Source: JAZKDW01 sp040387375 (GTDB lineage: Bacteria; Pseudomonadota; Gammaproteobacteria; Burkholderiales; Burkholderiaceae_D). Taken from it: a DNA stretch of 64,000 nt. This document shows positions 41,473 through 51,156 of the stretch, one piece after another. The notes below the pieces were generated by a model. The model did no database searches, had not been told where the DNA came from, and saw only the letters and a list, made by a program, of their open reading frames with translations. Location: positions 62,001-126,000 of the forward strand of contig JAZKDW010000008.1 of assembly GCA_040387375.1 (NCBI GenBank), given 5' to 3'. Position numbers and translations under genes: made by a program. Position 1 is the stretch's first letter; every line of letters starts with the position of its first letter.

Positions 41473-41511
41473 TTTTGTCCCCTGAAAAATTGTAACAATT
41501 GACGTTCGGAA

Positions 41512-42315
41512 TTAGCGCTTTGAAGAATCTTCGAGAAATCGGCCAACCGCGTCCTTGTGTTCCTGTCCACAAAGCAGGATTGCCTGTATGGACCCGGCCA
41601 ATTCAAGAGCGGCCGGTAGCTCTGAACTTGCGGAAGCGCGAACCAGCTGTTTAGCCATGCGCAAGGCGGTGGGTGGCGCTGCGGCGATTTTGTTGGCCAT
41701 GTCTGTCACGACTTGGGCGAGTTCGGAGTGGGGTACTACTCTCGCAACAATTCCATGTTCCAGTGCCGACTCCGCGCTCATGAATTCGCTGGTAAGGGTC
41801 ATCTCCATGGCCTTCGCCAGTCCGACCAGACGGGTAAGAAACCATGCGCCGCCAATCCCGGAAACCAGCCCGATCCGAAGAAAGCTTTCTGCAAATTGCG
41901 CGCGATCGCTGGCGATCCGGATGTCGCACATCAGCGCCAGATCGCATCCCGCGCCAATTGCCATTCCATTGACTGCTGCTATCGTGGGTACTTTTATGTC
42001 GTGGAGAGCATGCGTGAGCCTATGCAAGGTGGACTGGAGTTTTTCTCGCACTTGCGCTACGGATCCCGCCATAAGGTCTTTGCCATCACGCATATCCTTG
42101 ACATTGCCTCCAGTGCAGAAGTGTTTGCCGGTGCTTTCAAGCACGACGCAATTAACGCCTGGCACGGTGTCAGCGTTCTCAAGCGCAGCCGCCAGACTTT
42201 CGCTCATTTCTACACTGAGTGCGTTGCCCGCTTCAGGGGCGTCCATTGAAATATAGAGAACAGCGTCGCGGACTGCTGTTTTCACGAGGTGCGTATCGAG
42301 TGGATTTTTATTCAT
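41512..42315 (-). CDS. Enoyl-CoA hydratase/isomerase family protein
   Basis: 267 residues, crotonase fold. Oxyanion-hole segments are visible: GNALSVEMSE near residue 30, STGKHFCTGGNVKDMRDGKD near 65-80 and AAVNGMAIGAGCDLALMCDIRIAS near 108-130. The usual catalytic Glu positions cannot be assigned safely by eye. It lies between a class III CoA-transferase gene and a Bug receptor gene, consistent with activation of an organic acid as a CoA thioester and hydration or isomerisation of the product. Confidence 0.9.
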   Translation of the reverse strand: MNKNPLDTHLVKTAVRDAVLYISMDAPEAGNALSVEMSESLAAALENADTVPGVNCVVLESTGKHFCTGGNVKDMRDGKDLMAGSVAQVREKLQSTLHRLTHALHDIKVPTIAAVNGMAIGAGCDLALMCDIRIASDRAQFAESFLRIGLVSGIGGAWFLTRLVGLAKAMEMTLTSEFMSAESALEHGIVARVVPHSELAQVVTDMANKIAAAPPTALRMAKQLVRASASSELPAALELAGSIQAILLCGQEHKDAVGRFLEDSSKR

Positions 42316-42356
42316 CGGATGTAAATTGGTTTCTATTGAAAGGAGTTTTTGAATTT

Positions 42357-43577
42357 TTAAAATTTCTGAACTTTAGGAGCAATCGTTTGTTTAACGGCGC
42401 CGCGTGACATCAGCACATCAATTTCGGTTGGTGAAAAACCGTATTCCGCCAGGATCAATTCCGAATGTTCACCAATCATTGGCGGTGGAAGACTGGGCGT
42501 TGATTCGGCCCCCATATCACCGACAGAAAATGAAGGCATGCGAACTCTGCCGGCGACCGGATGATCCACATAGGTCTCAGTTCCGCCATGGCGGTATTGA
42601 GGCGACTGTGTTACCTCTTTATAAGTGGCGACAGGCGCGCAAAGAATGTCGATTGCGTTCAGCACGCCTATCCATTCGCTGCTCGGACGTTTCCTGAACG
42701 CTGTACCGAGATAGTCATTCAGCGCGGCTCGATTGAGCACTCTTAGAGAGTTAGTGGAGAACCGGATATCTGTTTCGAGTTCGGGGAAATCCAGCTCTAC
42801 GCACAGTTTTTTCCATCGTTCCGGTTGATAAGCGGCGACCATGATCCAACCGTCCGCCGTTGGGAACGCTTCATTTGGCGCCGCATAAGCGGCTGCGCTA
42901 CCGATACGTTGCGGCTCCTCGTCTGTCGCGAGAAAAAATGACATGCCTACTTGCTGCAGCATGATGGTGGCGTTATACAGGCTGACGTCCAGCTGCTGTC
43001 CTGTCTGTGTCCGTGACCGTTTCTGCAGCGCGGCCAATATGGTGACCGTCGCGAGATAACCGGTCGTCATGTCGGCAATCGGGATCGAAACTTTTGTCGG
43101 TCCCGCTCCGGCCTCGCCGAGTGTGCTCATGAGACCGGTCGCAGCCTGGATAATCCCGTCTACGCCAGGCTTGTCTCGTTGCGAGCTGTTTTGCCCATAG
43201 GCGGAGACGGAACAGTAGACGATTCCTGGATTGAGCGTCGCAATCTCCGGGTAACCCAGACCGAGCTTTTCCATTACACCTGGACGAAAGCTTTCGATAA
43301 TGACGTCTGCGTTGGCCGCCATTCTCAAAACGGCCTTGCGCGCTTCCGGGTCCTTCAGGTTGACGGCGAGCCCGCGTTTGTTTCGGTTGACGCTTAACGC
43401 AACGACGCTTTCTCCGTTAATCCACGGCGGACCGAGTGTTCTGCCCAGCTCACCTTCCAATGCTTCAATCTTGACCACATCGGCGCCAAGATCGCCGAGC
43501 AGCATGCCGCAAACGGGGCCCGCCACCACGTGCGAAAAATCAAGAACGCGTATTCCGTCAAGGCTGTCTCGTGGCAT
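42357..43577 (-). CDS. CaiB/BaiF-type class III CoA-transferase
   Basis: 406 residues from the ATG at 43577, chosen because GGAAAGG lies upstream and the protein starts with the family pattern LDGIRVLDFSHVVAGPVCGMLLGDLGADVVKIE. Further family marks are RNKRGLAVNLKDPEARK, ESFRPGVMEKLGLGY and the likely catalytic Asp in KPGVDGIIQA. It transfers CoA between a thioester and a free carboxylic acid. The first gene of the minus-strand set CoA-transferase, hydratase, Bug; the LysR gene is divergent, with an operator-like dyad in between. Confidence 0.92.
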   Translation of the reverse strand: MPRDSLDGIRVLDFSHVVAGPVCGMLLGDLGADVVKIEALEGELGRTLGPPWINGESVVALSVNRNKRGLAVNLKDPEARKAVLRMAANADVIIESFRPGVMEKLGLGYPEIATLNPGIVYCSVSAYGQNSSQRDKPGVDGIIQAATGLMSTLGEAGAGPTKVSIPIADMTTGYLATVTILAALQKRSRTQTGQQLDVSLYNATIMLQQVGMSFFLATDEEPQRIGSAAAYAAPNEAFPTADGWIMVAAYQPERWKKLCVELDFPELETDIRFSTNSLRVLNRAALNDYLGTAFRKRPSSEWIGVLNAIDILCAPVATYKEVTQSPQYRHGGTETYVDHPVAGRVRMPSFSVGDMGAESTPSLPPPMIGEHSELILAEYGFSPTEIDVLMSRGAVKQTIAPKVQKF

Positions 43578-43699
43578 TCGCTTTACCTTTCCCGCGCCAG
43601 TCAAAAAGACGACGCAATAAATAATCCGTAAGTGCGGTAAGTGCAGTGAGTGCGAATAGTAGACCGGCGTTTTATTCGCAACAATCAAGCTTTTTTCAC

Positions 43700-43726
43700 T
43701 CTGGATTTACATTTTGTAAATCCAGA
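43700..43726. promoter_or_regulatory. LysR-type operator candidate (11-bp perfect dyad with T-N11-A)
   Basis: TCTGGATTTAC, spacer ATTTT, GTAAATCCAGA: a perfect inverted repeat in the 228-base gap between the CoA-transferase and LysR genes. T43707 and A43719 fit the T-N11-A rule of LysR boxes. It lies about 80 bases before the lysR start and 120 bases from the CoA-transferase start. Confidence 0.7.
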
Positions 43727-43805
43727 ATGCAGGACTGCCGAAAGGACTTTTGAATGCGCCGGCACTGAATATTGCTGATGAAGAGCACTGGACTATAATC
43801 GGGCG

Positions 43806-44699
43806 ATGAACCCATTACCTCCGTTGAATCCACTGCGGGCCTTCGAGGCGGCAGGGCGCGCCCTGAGCGTTTCCCAGGCGGCCGACGAACTTTTTGTAAC
43901 GCCCGCTGCGGTCAGTCGGCAGATAAAAGTCCTGGAACAATTTCTCGGGGTGTCGTTGTTTCAAAGGTCTGCGGGCGGGCTTCAACTTACGGTGGCAGGG
44001 GCCAGATATTTATCGGATATCACGCCTCTTTTTGCCATGTTGCGAGAGAACACCAATGTAGTGATGGGGGGAACATACCGTCGGCATGTTTTAAAAATAC
44101 GATCGCCTGCGACGTTTGCAGTGCGCTGGCTTATTCCAAGGCTTGCGACATTCCATCAGGAACACCCTGATATCGATGTGCAGCTTTTGACTTCTCCGGC
44201 TCCGTTAAATTTCGAACGTGAAGATATTGATGGCGGCGTGGAGTTGGGTGGAGGTACCTGGCCCAAAGTAAAGGTCCTCCGATTGATTCAAAACGAAATC
44301 ACGCCGGTGACAGCGGCATTGCGAAAATCTGGCCAGCAAGAACTTGCCGACCTGTCTCAATTGGGGAATGTGACACTGCTTCATTCCATGGCCCGGCCAG
44401 ACGACTGGCATTACTGGCTCGCCGCAGCCGGCATTTCAAATATAAATGCATATCGGGGCATGAAATATGAGACATCTTTACTCGCATACCAGGCGGCGGC
44501 AGAAGGCCATGGCGTGGCAGTCGCACAAAAAGCTCTGATCGAAAAGGAACTCAAGGACGGTATCCTGATCATGCCCTTTGACATGGTGCTGGACCGAGGC
44601 GCATTTACTTATTATTTTGTCTGGCCCGACAGCAAACCGGAATCCGTTGCGTTGGGGGCCTTCACCAACTGGCTGTCAGAAATGATCACGCACAGATGA
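43806..44699 (+). CDS. LysR-family transcriptional regulator (GcvA-like)
   Basis: 297 residues. N-terminal winged helix (LNPLRAFEAAGRALSVSQAADELFVTPAAVSRQIKVLEQFLGVSLFQR) and a periplasmic-binding-protein-like effector domain (about 92-295). The first residues NPLPPLNPLRAFEAAGR are typical of the GcvA subgroup. Divergent from the CoA-transferase gene and the likely regulator of that set; effector probably a pathway intermediate. Confidence 0.93.
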   Translation: MNPLPPLNPLRAFEAAGRALSVSQAADELFVTPAAVSRQIKVLEQFLGVSLFQRSAGGLQLTVAGARYLSDITPLFAMLRENTNVVMGGTYRRHVLKIRSPATFAVRWLIPRLATFHQEHPDIDVQLLTSPAPLNFEREDIDGGVELGGGTWPKVKVLRLIQNEITPVTAALRKSGQQELADLSQLGNVTLLHSMARPDDWHYWLAAAGISNINAYRGMKYETSLLAYQAAAEGHGVAVAQKALIEKELKDGILIMPFDMVLDRGAFTYYFVWPDSKPESVALGAFTNWLSEMITHR

Positions 44700-44785
44700 C
44701 GAATTGGCCTATTGCCTGAACTGCCTGGCCGCTCGGGTGAGATGCAATTCAACACCATCCTGCCCTGCGCCAGTTGCCCCTGCCG

Positions 44786-45571
44786 CTACGCTTCCCGGGT
44801 AACCCGGTTCGACAACACCCCGATCGCATCATTGACAACCTCCACCACGTCGCCCGCCTGCAGCGCCGGCAGGGTCGGCCCATCACAACCCATCCACAAC
44901 ACATCCCCCGGATGAAGCGTCACGAATTGCGTCATGCGCGCAATGTAGTGGGCCAGGCTGAATATCATCTTCGACGTGCTGTACGAGGATACCGTCTTGC
45001 CGTTGACGCGCACGCTGATCGTCTGCGCCATCGGGTCGATCCCGCTGACGACCCAGGGTCCCATCGGCTTGAAGGTGTCGATGTTTTTCGAACGCCACAG
45101 GCTGCCGTCCGTCTTCTGGAATGCACGTTCGCTCAGGTCGTTGCCGAGCGTGTAGCCGCAGATGCAATCGAGCGCATTGGCTTCGGTCAGGTGCTTCGCT
45201 TTTTTACCCACTACCGCGACCAGCTCGCCCTCGAACTCGATCGCGCCGGTCGAGCCGCGCGGTATCACGATGTCGGCGCCGCTGCCGATCAGCGCGCTCG
45301 GCGAACGGGTGCCTATGTCGGCCTGGTGCGGCACCTTCAGCGCCATGCCATGGTATTCGTTGGCCCAGTCGATGTGTGCTGCGTAATTGCGGCCTGCGGC
45401 ATAGAAGTTGGACGGCATCACCGGCGGCAGCAGTGTCAGCGACTCCAGCCGCAGGGTCTGCCCGGTGCGTTCGATGCGATCGAACGGCGCCTGACGCAAC
45501 ACTGACACTTCCGTTCCCTCGACCAGTCCATACGCTGGCCCGTCAGCCAGCTCGAATCGGCACCATGTCAT
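44786..45571 (-). CDS. Fumarylacetoacetate hydrolase (FAH) family protein
   Basis: 261 residues. FAH-fold marks are NFYAAGRNYAAHIDW, the metal-binding Glu pair in AIEFEGELVAVVGKKAKHL, ICGYTLGNDLSERAFQ and GDVLWMGCDG near the end. Family members hydrolyse acylpyruvates, decarboxylate or hydrate ring-cleavage products. Last gene of the five-gene minus-strand operon; only 4 bases after the upstream bug gene. Substrate unknown. Confidence 0.92.
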   Translation of the reverse strand: MTWCRFELADGPAYGLVEGTEVSVLRQAPFDRIERTGQTLRLESLTLLPPVMPSNFYAAGRNYAAHIDWANEYHGMALKVPHQADIGTRSPSALIGSGADIVIPRGSTGAIEFEGELVAVVGKKAKHLTEANALDCICGYTLGNDLSERAFQKTDGSLWRSKNIDTFKPMGPWVVSGIDPMAQTISVRVNGKTVSSYSTSKMIFSLAHYIARMTQFVTLHPGDVLWMGCDGPTLPALQAGDVVEVVNDAIGVLSNRVTREA

Positions 45572-45575
45572 CGCG

Positions 45576-46538
45576 TCACTCCATCTTGATGTTCGCGGCC
45601 CGTATCACCTGGCCGACCCGCCCCGACATCGAGCGCACATATTGGGCAAACTCTTCTGGCGTATTTCCGCCCGCGTCGAGCATCTGGTCTTCCAGGCGCT
45701 TCTTGAAATCGGGGCTCTTGATTACCGCCGCCAGCTCGCGGTTGAGAACGGCCACGACGTCCGGCGGTGTGCTGGCCGGGACGAAGGCGCCTACCCAGCC
45801 CGTCAGCTCAAAGCCGGGCAGTACTTCGGCCAGCGCTGGCACATCGGGCAGCTTGGGGTTGCGCTTCGTGCTCACCACGGCCAGCGGACGCAATCGTTCA
45901 AGATTGCCGACCACCACCAGCGGCGACTCGAACATCATGTCGACCCGTCCAGACATGACGTCCGTCAGCGGCGAATTTTTATACGGCACATGCAAAAGGT
46001 TGATGCCGGCCGCGCTTTTGAACATCTCGCCGAGGAGGTGCGAGATATGGCCGGAGCCATAGGTGGCGAAGCTGAGTTTCCCAGGCTCCTTGCGCGCGGC
46101 ATCGATCAGTTCCTGAAGCGACTTGGGGCCGGTTTTCGAATTGACCACGAGGAAGGGCGCGCCGGAGTAGACCAGGGTAACCGGCGTGAAATCCTTCTGC
46201 GGATCAAACGTCAGTTTGTACAGATGCTCATTGGCCGTGAAAACGCCGCTGGAGGCCATCAGCACGGTGTAGCCGTCAGCAGGTGCTTTAGCGGCGTAGT
46301 CGGCACCGATATTGCCGCCGGCGCCGGTACGGTTTTCAACCAGGACCGGCTGCTTAATGCGTGTGCTGAGCTTTTCCGCCAGAAAGCGCGCGATGATGTC
46401 CCCCGCATTGCCGGGAGGGACGGGAACGATGAAGCGGATGGGCTTTGCCGGGTAGGCGGGATCGGCGGCAGCCGCCGGAACGGCGCTGAAGCAGCCAAGA
46501 AGGGGAAGGGCGCATGCGAGCAAGCGATAGAGTTTCAT
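45576..46538 (-). CDS. Bug/TctC-family solute-binding protein
   Basis: 320 residues from the ATG at 46538, which starts the signal peptide MKLYRLLACALPLLGCFSAV. Bug pattern: FIVPVPPGNAGDIIARFL, VLVENRTGAGGN, PADGYTVLMASSG and HVPYKNSP. The start overlaps the stop of the SDR gene (ATGA). This operon holds two bug genes, here and at 48301, so it may take up two related compounds or one gene may be a relic duplicate; the sequences are not close enough to look like a recent copy. Confidence 0.92.
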   Translation of the reverse strand: MKLYRLLACALPLLGCFSAVPAAAADPAYPAKPIRFIVPVPPGNAGDIIARFLAEKLSTRIKQPVLVENRTGAGGNIGADYAAKAPADGYTVLMASSGVFTANEHLYKLTFDPQKDFTPVTLVYSGAPFLVVNSKTGPKSLQELIDAARKEPGKLSFATYGSGHISHLLGEMFKSAAGINLLHVPYKNSPLTDVMSGRVDMMFESPLVVVGNLERLRPLAVVSTKRNPKLPDVPALAEVLPGFELTGWVGAFVPASTPPDVVAVLNRELAAVIKSPDFKKRLEDQMLDAGGNTPEEFAQYVRSMSGRVGQVIRAANIKME

Positions 46539-47275
46539 TTTGCGGCTCCTGTTTGTGTTTTCAACCAATTGTCGGCATTGATCCATTCTCCCTGGCGCTC
46601 GCATGACGGCAATGCCAGCTCCACAAACAGAGGCGCAATTTGCGCCGGCGTCTTGAGTGTCATCGGATCTTCCGTCGGCGCAGCCCTGGCGCGCATCTCG
46701 GTGCGTGTTGCCATCGGACTGACGGTATTGACCCTGATCGCCGATCCGCTGCCTTCGATCATGTATACCCGGGCCAGCGCCTCGAGCGCGGCTTTGCTTA
46801 CCGCATAGGAGCCGGTGCCGGCCTTGGCGACCGTGGCCACTTGCGCGCTGAGGAAAATAACGCGGCCGGCGTCGGATTTTTTAAGCAGCGGGTCCAGTCC
46901 CTGCAGCATGAGCAGGTTCGCATGCACGTTGATCTGGAAGGTCTGCTTCCACACGTCAAGCGGATAGCTGGTAACAGGCAAGCGCGCGCCCAGCGATGCG
47001 GCGTTGGCGACAAAAGTGTCCAGGCGGGGAAACCGGCTGGCGATGGTGGCGATACCGGCCCGGATCGAGTCGTCGTTTTCCATGTCGATCGAAATGGCTT
47101 CCGCCTTTGCGCCGGCGGCCCTAAGGCGCGACACAAGCGCCTCCAGGGCCTTCATGTTACGGCCGGCCAGCAGGCAGATGGCGCCTTCGCGCGCATACTC
47201 TTCCGCGATCGCCAGGCCTATGCCGCGGTTGGCGCCGGTAATCAGGGCAATTCGTCCTTCAAGTTGTCTGCTCAT
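46535..47275 (-). CDS. Short-chain dehydrogenase/reductase (SDR)
   Basis: 246 residues from the ATG at 47275, preceded by AAAGGA. Classical SDR with the NAD(P) loop TGANRGIG (residues 13-20), NAAS-like (ANAAS) motif, the catalytic Ser near LSAQVA, and the active-site YAVSK. The upstream in-frame ATG at 47335 would add a non-family leader. Middle gene of the bug-amidohydrolase-SDR-bug-FAH operon; likely oxidises or reduces a hydroxy/oxo acid of the pathway. Confidence 0.9.
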   Translation of the reverse strand: MSRQLEGRIALITGANRGIGLAIAEEYAREGAICLLAGRNMKALEALVSRLRAAGAKAEAISIDMENDDSIRAGIATIASRFPRLDTFVANAASLGARLPVTSYPLDVWKQTFQINVHANLLMLQGLDPLLKKSDAGRVIFLSAQVATVAKAGTGSYAVSKAALEALARVYMIEGSGSAIRVNTVSPMATRTEMRARAAPTEDPMTLKTPAQIAPLFVELALPSCERQGEWINADNWLKTQTGAAK

Positions 47276-47352
47276 GGTCGGTCCTTTCAAGGAATCGTCA
47301 ATCGGGGAGCGACCGCCGGCCGCATCGTTCATCAAATCAAATTAAAACACAA

Positions 47353-48219
47353 TCAAAACCCGAACAGCCGCGCCGGGTTCTCGGTCAAAATCATCTTCCG
47401 GACCTTGTCATCGCCGGTCCAGCGTGCCAGCAGGTTGTAAAGGTCGACGGAATGGTTCTCGCTGAACGACAGATGCGGATAGTCGCTCCCCCAGATCAAC
47501 CGGTCCGGCGCGGCGGCGATCAAGGCCCGGGCCAGCGGATCGGCATCAATGAAACCCGCAACTTTGGAGATCCGGTAGATGCCCGTGAATTTTACGTATG
47601 CCATCCGGTCGCCATGCCGTACCAGTTCCAGCAGCGCCTGAAACCCCGGCGCGTCGACACCGTCACGGGCCAGGTTCATGCCCATGTGCGCGAGGGAGAA
47701 TGGCAGCTGCAAATTCCTGAGCACCGGCATCAGTTCCGCCGTCAGCCAGCCCGGCAGCAGGAAGTCGAGGTGCCATCCCAGTTCCGCGCAGCGCGCGGCA
47801 AGGCGCTCGATCCGGGGTAGCAGGCGATCGACCAGTCCGGCTTCTTGCGGATGCACGGGACTGACGTTGATGCGCACGCCGCGCACTCCGCGGGCGTTCA
47901 TGTCGGCCAGGTCCGCATCCGGCGCGTGCTCATCGATATCGACAATGCCGCGGCAGCTGGCAATCCCCATTTCGCGCATTGCATCGAGCATGCACCGGTT
48001 GTCGCGGCCATAGGCGCTGGGCTGCACAAAAACATGGCGTGTCAGGCCCAGCGACCTGGCATGCTGCAGGTAGTCGGACAAGGTGGCAACCGGCGGCGCA
48101 TAACGCAACTGCGAAGAGCCGTAAGGATATTGTCCGGCCGGGCCGAACACATGAAAGTGGGCGTCGCAAGCGTCGGCTGGCGCGGCGAACTGCGGGGTTG
48201 GCGTACGTTGTTCAGTCAA
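47353..48219 (-). CDS. Amidohydrolase-family lactonase-like protein (PDC-lactonase related)
   Basis: 288 residues, TIM-barrel amidohydrolase. CDAHFHVFGPAGQYPY near residue 20 holds the HxH metal motif, HVFVQPSAYGRDN and RGVRINV are strand markers, and LIWGSDYPHLSF near 240 carries the catalytic Asp. This pattern is that of the 2-pyrone-4,6-dicarboxylate lactonase group used in ring-cleavage product breakdown, which fits the FAH and SDR partners. The exact substrate cannot be set by eye. Confidence 0.87.
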   Translation of the reverse strand: MTEQRTPTPQFAAPADACDAHFHVFGPAGQYPYGSSQLRYAPPVATLSDYLQHARSLGLTRHVFVQPSAYGRDNRCMLDAMREMGIASCRGIVDIDEHAPDADLADMNARGVRGVRINVSPVHPQEAGLVDRLLPRIERLAARCAELGWHLDFLLPGWLTAELMPVLRNLQLPFSLAHMGMNLARDGVDAPGFQALLELVRHGDRMAYVKFTGIYRISKVAGFIDADPLARALIAAAPDRLIWGSDYPHLSFSENHSVDLYNLLARWTGDDKVRKMILTENPARLFGF

Positions 48220-48300
48220 TTGCAGAAACCAGTCTGAAGGTTGGAGCGGAAGGCCAGAGTAGCGGCCCTGTCCCGCCTCAGCGAAACATGGCCGCTGACA

Positions 48301-49281
48301 TTACTGTATCTTGATGTCGGCACGCTTGATGACATCCGCCCACAGCGCGGTTTCCTCACGCACCATGGCGCCGAACGCCGAAGAGCTATTGGCCGTCGGA
48401 CGCACGCCGGCGCCCGAGAATACGTCGCGCACCTTTTGGGTCGTGACTGCCTTCGCGATTTCCTTCTGCATGCGGTCGACAATGGCGACCGGGGTGCCCG
48501 TCGGCGCCATCACGCCGAACCAGTATTTCATCTTGTAATTCGGATAGCCTGCTTCCGCAAAAGTCGGTACGTTCGGAAACAGCGGCTGGCGGGCGTCGCC
48601 GCTTACCGCCAGGCCAAGCAGCCGGCCATCCTTGATATACGCGGAAGTCGATCCCACGCTGCCGATGGCAAGGTCGACGCGGTCTGCCGCGACGTCGACG
48701 ATGGCAGCGGCAATGCCCTTGAACGGTACATGCACCATCTGTACATTGTTTTGCGTCAGGAACGCTTCCATCGCCAGATGGGCCGACGAGCCCTGGCCGC
48801 CGGAGCCGAACGTCAGCTTGGCGGGCGTTTTACCTGCCGCCTGCATCGTCTCCTTCAAGGTCTTGTTCGGGAGGTTGGGGCGGCCGACGAGGATCGCGGG
48901 CGAGTCCGCCACCAGCGAGACCGGTACGAGGTCCTTCGTCGGCGAGTAGGGGAGTTTGTCGTACAGGGCGGTGGACACTGCAAACGAATTGTCCGTCAGC
49001 AGAAAGGTGTAACCGTCGGGTGCGGCCTTGGCGACGGTGTCGGTGCCCAGGGTGCTGCCGGCGCCACCCTTGTTTTCGACGATGACGGTCTGGCCCAGTT
49101 GCGCGCTCAGTTCGGCGCCGACAACTCTGGCCGCGGTATCGGTGAACGAGCCGGCGGCAAAAGGAACGACTATGCGGATCACCTTGGCTGGCCACGGATT
49201 AGCCGGGGCTTGTGCCTGGGCCGGGATGCTGATCAGGCCACTCATGGCAAGAAAAGCGGTACTCCAGATTGTTCTGTGCAT
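48301..49281 (-). CDS. Bug/TctC-family solute-binding protein
   Basis: 326 residues from the ATG at 49281, which has GAGGAGA upstream; an earlier ATG at 49359 would precede the signal peptide with a polar leader. The signal peptide runs through WSTAFLAMSGLISIPAQAQA. Bug pattern: IRIVVPFAAGSFTDTAAR, VIVENKGGAGST, APDGYTFLLTDN and HVPFKGIA. First gene of the operon with the amidohydrolase; divergent from the IclR gene. Confidence 0.92.
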   Translation of the reverse strand: MHRTIWSTAFLAMSGLISIPAQAQAPANPWPAKVIRIVVPFAAGSFTDTAARVVGAELSAQLGQTVIVENKGGAGSTLGTDTVAKAAPDGYTFLLTDNSFAVSTALYDKLPYSPTKDLVPVSLVADSPAILVGRPNLPNKTLKETMQAAGKTPAKLTFGSGGQGSSAHLAMEAFLTQNNVQMVHVPFKGIAAAIVDVAADRVDLAIGSVGSTSAYIKDGRLLGLAVSGDARQPLFPNVPTFAEAGYPNYKMKYWFGVMAPTGTPVAIVDRMQKEIAKAVTTQKVRDVFSGAGVRPTANSSSAFGAMVREETALWADVIKRADIKIQ

Positions 49282-49546
49282 TCTCGTGTCTCCTCGTTGC
49301 GTCGCAAAACGCATGCATTTTTTTAAGTTGCCTGTTCCCGGGATTACATCGGGCGCCACTGTGGCGTTTTTTCATGGAAAAATGGATTTTCACTCAAGCG
49401 GAGTAATGTTGTCTAGCATTATGAGAAAGTTTAACGATTTAATCTTGGATTCCTGCTTTTTTTAGTGCAAGCTTCCGGCTTTGAATGACGTGGCGTATGT
49501 GCAGGTTTTCGTAACGTGTGAACTATCTGAATGGGTCGGGTGACGG

Positions 49547-50326
49547 ATGAGTAGTTTGGAAAAGATGCTGGGTTTGCTTGATCTGTTCACCACTGAGCAG
49601 CCGATCTGGTCTTCGGAAGATTTGATCCTGCATCTGGGCGCGCCAGCGTCGACGTGCTACCGCTACCTGAAAGTGCTTCACCGTGCGGGGTATCTGTCGC
49701 GTGTGGCCAGCAATTCTTATGTGCTCGGACCGCGCATCATGGAGCTGGATCGCGTTTCACGCGAAAGCGATCCGGTCTATCTGGCCGGGTCTCCGGCAGG
49801 GCAGCGCCTGACGCTCGAGACCGGTCACAGTTCGCTGCTGTGCATCCTGTTCAGCGATTCCGTGATGTGCATTCAGCAGGCCCGTGGGCGTGATGTACCA
49901 GCAAGCCTGTTCACGCGCGGTCAGCGCAGGCCGCTGGTGGCGGGCGCTTCGGCCAAAAGCATACTGGCGCATTTGCCGATGCATCAGTTGCGCATTCTTT
50001 ACGCGCGCCACACTGCCGCGATCGCCGAGGTCGGGCTGGGTCGCAACTGGGAGGAATTCAAGGCCGCGCTCAAGCTGATTCGCCAGACGGGATATTCAAT
50101 GAGCGTCGGTGAATACCACGCCGGTATCGTCTCGATTGCCGCGCCCCTGTTTAACCGCGAGGGTGAAGTCCTCGGCAGTCTCGCGCTGACGGCGTCGGCG
50201 GCACTCGTGGAGCCGGAGACCTTCAGGAATTTTGCGCCGCAAGTCGTCGCGGCCGGCAAGGAAATCAGCACGCAGATCGCATTGAATGAAACCTTCATCG
50301 CACTTCCCGCCAGGGCGCTTGGATAG
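49547..50326 (+). CDS. IclR-family transcriptional regulator
   Basis: 259 residues. N-terminal winged helix (KMLGLLDLFTTEQPIWSSEDLILHLGAPASTCYRYLKVLHRAGYLSR) and IclR effector domain (about 80-250) with GSLALTASAAL near the end. The divergent bug gene at 49281 makes it the likely local regulator; IclR proteins of this type often respond to the pathway substrate. Convergent with the racemase-family gene. Confidence 0.93.
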   Translation: MSSLEKMLGLLDLFTTEQPIWSSEDLILHLGAPASTCYRYLKVLHRAGYLSRVASNSYVLGPRIMELDRVSRESDPVYLAGSPAGQRLTLETGHSSLLCILFSDSVMCIQQARGRDVPASLFTRGQRRPLVAGASAKSILAHLPMHQLRILYARHTAAIAEVGLGRNWEEFKAALKLIRQTGYSMSVGEYHAGIVSIAAPLFNREGEVLGSLALTASAALVEPETFRNFAPQVVAAGKEISTQIALNETFIALPARALG

Positions 50327-50343
50327 GCGCCTGCGGGGCAGCG

Positions 50344-51072
50344 CTAAGTTGCTTCAGTTGCCGGGCGACCGGCCAGTGCTGCCATCGCATAAAACGCCGT
50401 CACCTGGATCGACGACAGTACCGGTTTTCCCCAGGCGCTGCCGAGCGGGCCCAGCACATCCAGCGTCGGCAGCTGCGAGCATGCAATGAACAGCGCATCG
50501 ACATCGTCCTTGCACAGCTTGTGCGCCGAGGCTGCCACTTCATCCGCAGTAATTCTTCCGAGAGCAATCACGTCGGCGGCATAAAAGCTGTCGAAGTGAC
50601 CCACGGTCACGTCACCGGACTGCAGGAACGCCATCAGCCGCTGATTGACATCATCCTGATACGGCGTCAGCAGTGAAATGGATTTCAGGTTCATGTCCTG
50701 CAACGCCAGCATCATCGAACGTGCGGTGGTGACTACCGGCTTGCCGCTGGTGGCGGCGAGTTGGCGGGCGATGTCGTTGTCTCCCGCCGGGCCCAGGATG
50801 AAGCCGGCGGCAGTGCAGCCGTAGGCGATGACATCGACCGGGAGGCCGGCAAACTGCTTGCAGAGTTCGATGGCCGCTTCCTTGTAAGCCGGCAGGGTCT
50901 CATCGGTAAGTAGCCCCTGGCCGCGCGGGATGCGCAGGGTATGGCAGGTCGAACCGGGCGGCAGCCATCCGAGCAACTCTGCCTCCATGGTCGTGTTGTT
51001 GGCCGGGACCATCAGGCCCACGTGTACGGGTCCGGTGACGGGCTGCGCTCTGTCTGATGCGGCAAGTTTCAT
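50344..51072 (-). CDS. Asp/Glu racemase superfamily enzyme (maleate isomerase / arylmalonate decarboxylase type)
   Basis: 242 residues. Two likely catalytic Cys lie in VIAYGCTAAGF (C86) and LFIACSQLPT (C198), and the N-terminal VGLMVPANNTTMEAELL fits the maleate isomerase/AMD group rather than amino acid racemases. These enzymes isomerise or decarboxylate dicarboxylates without cofactor. Divergent from the bug-aldolase pair, so a dicarboxylate pathway is plausible. Confidence 0.87.
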   Translation of the reverse strand: MKLAASDRAQPVTGPVHVGLMVPANNTTMEAELLGWLPPGSTCHTLRIPRGQGLLTDETLPAYKEAAIELCKQFAGLPVDVIAYGCTAAGFILGPAGDNDIARQLAATSGKPVVTTARSMMLALQDMNLKSISLLTPYQDDVNQRLMAFLQSGDVTVGHFDSFYAADVIALGRITADEVAASAHKLCKDDVDALFIACSQLPTLDVLGPLGSAWGKPVLSSIQVTAFYAMAALAGRPATEAT

Positions 51073-51156
51073 GTGATCTCGAATGACTATGAAAGTTGGG
51101 AAACCCTGTGAAGGACGCTTATAAAGTGACGGACAGCATTATTTGTTTTTGATTAG

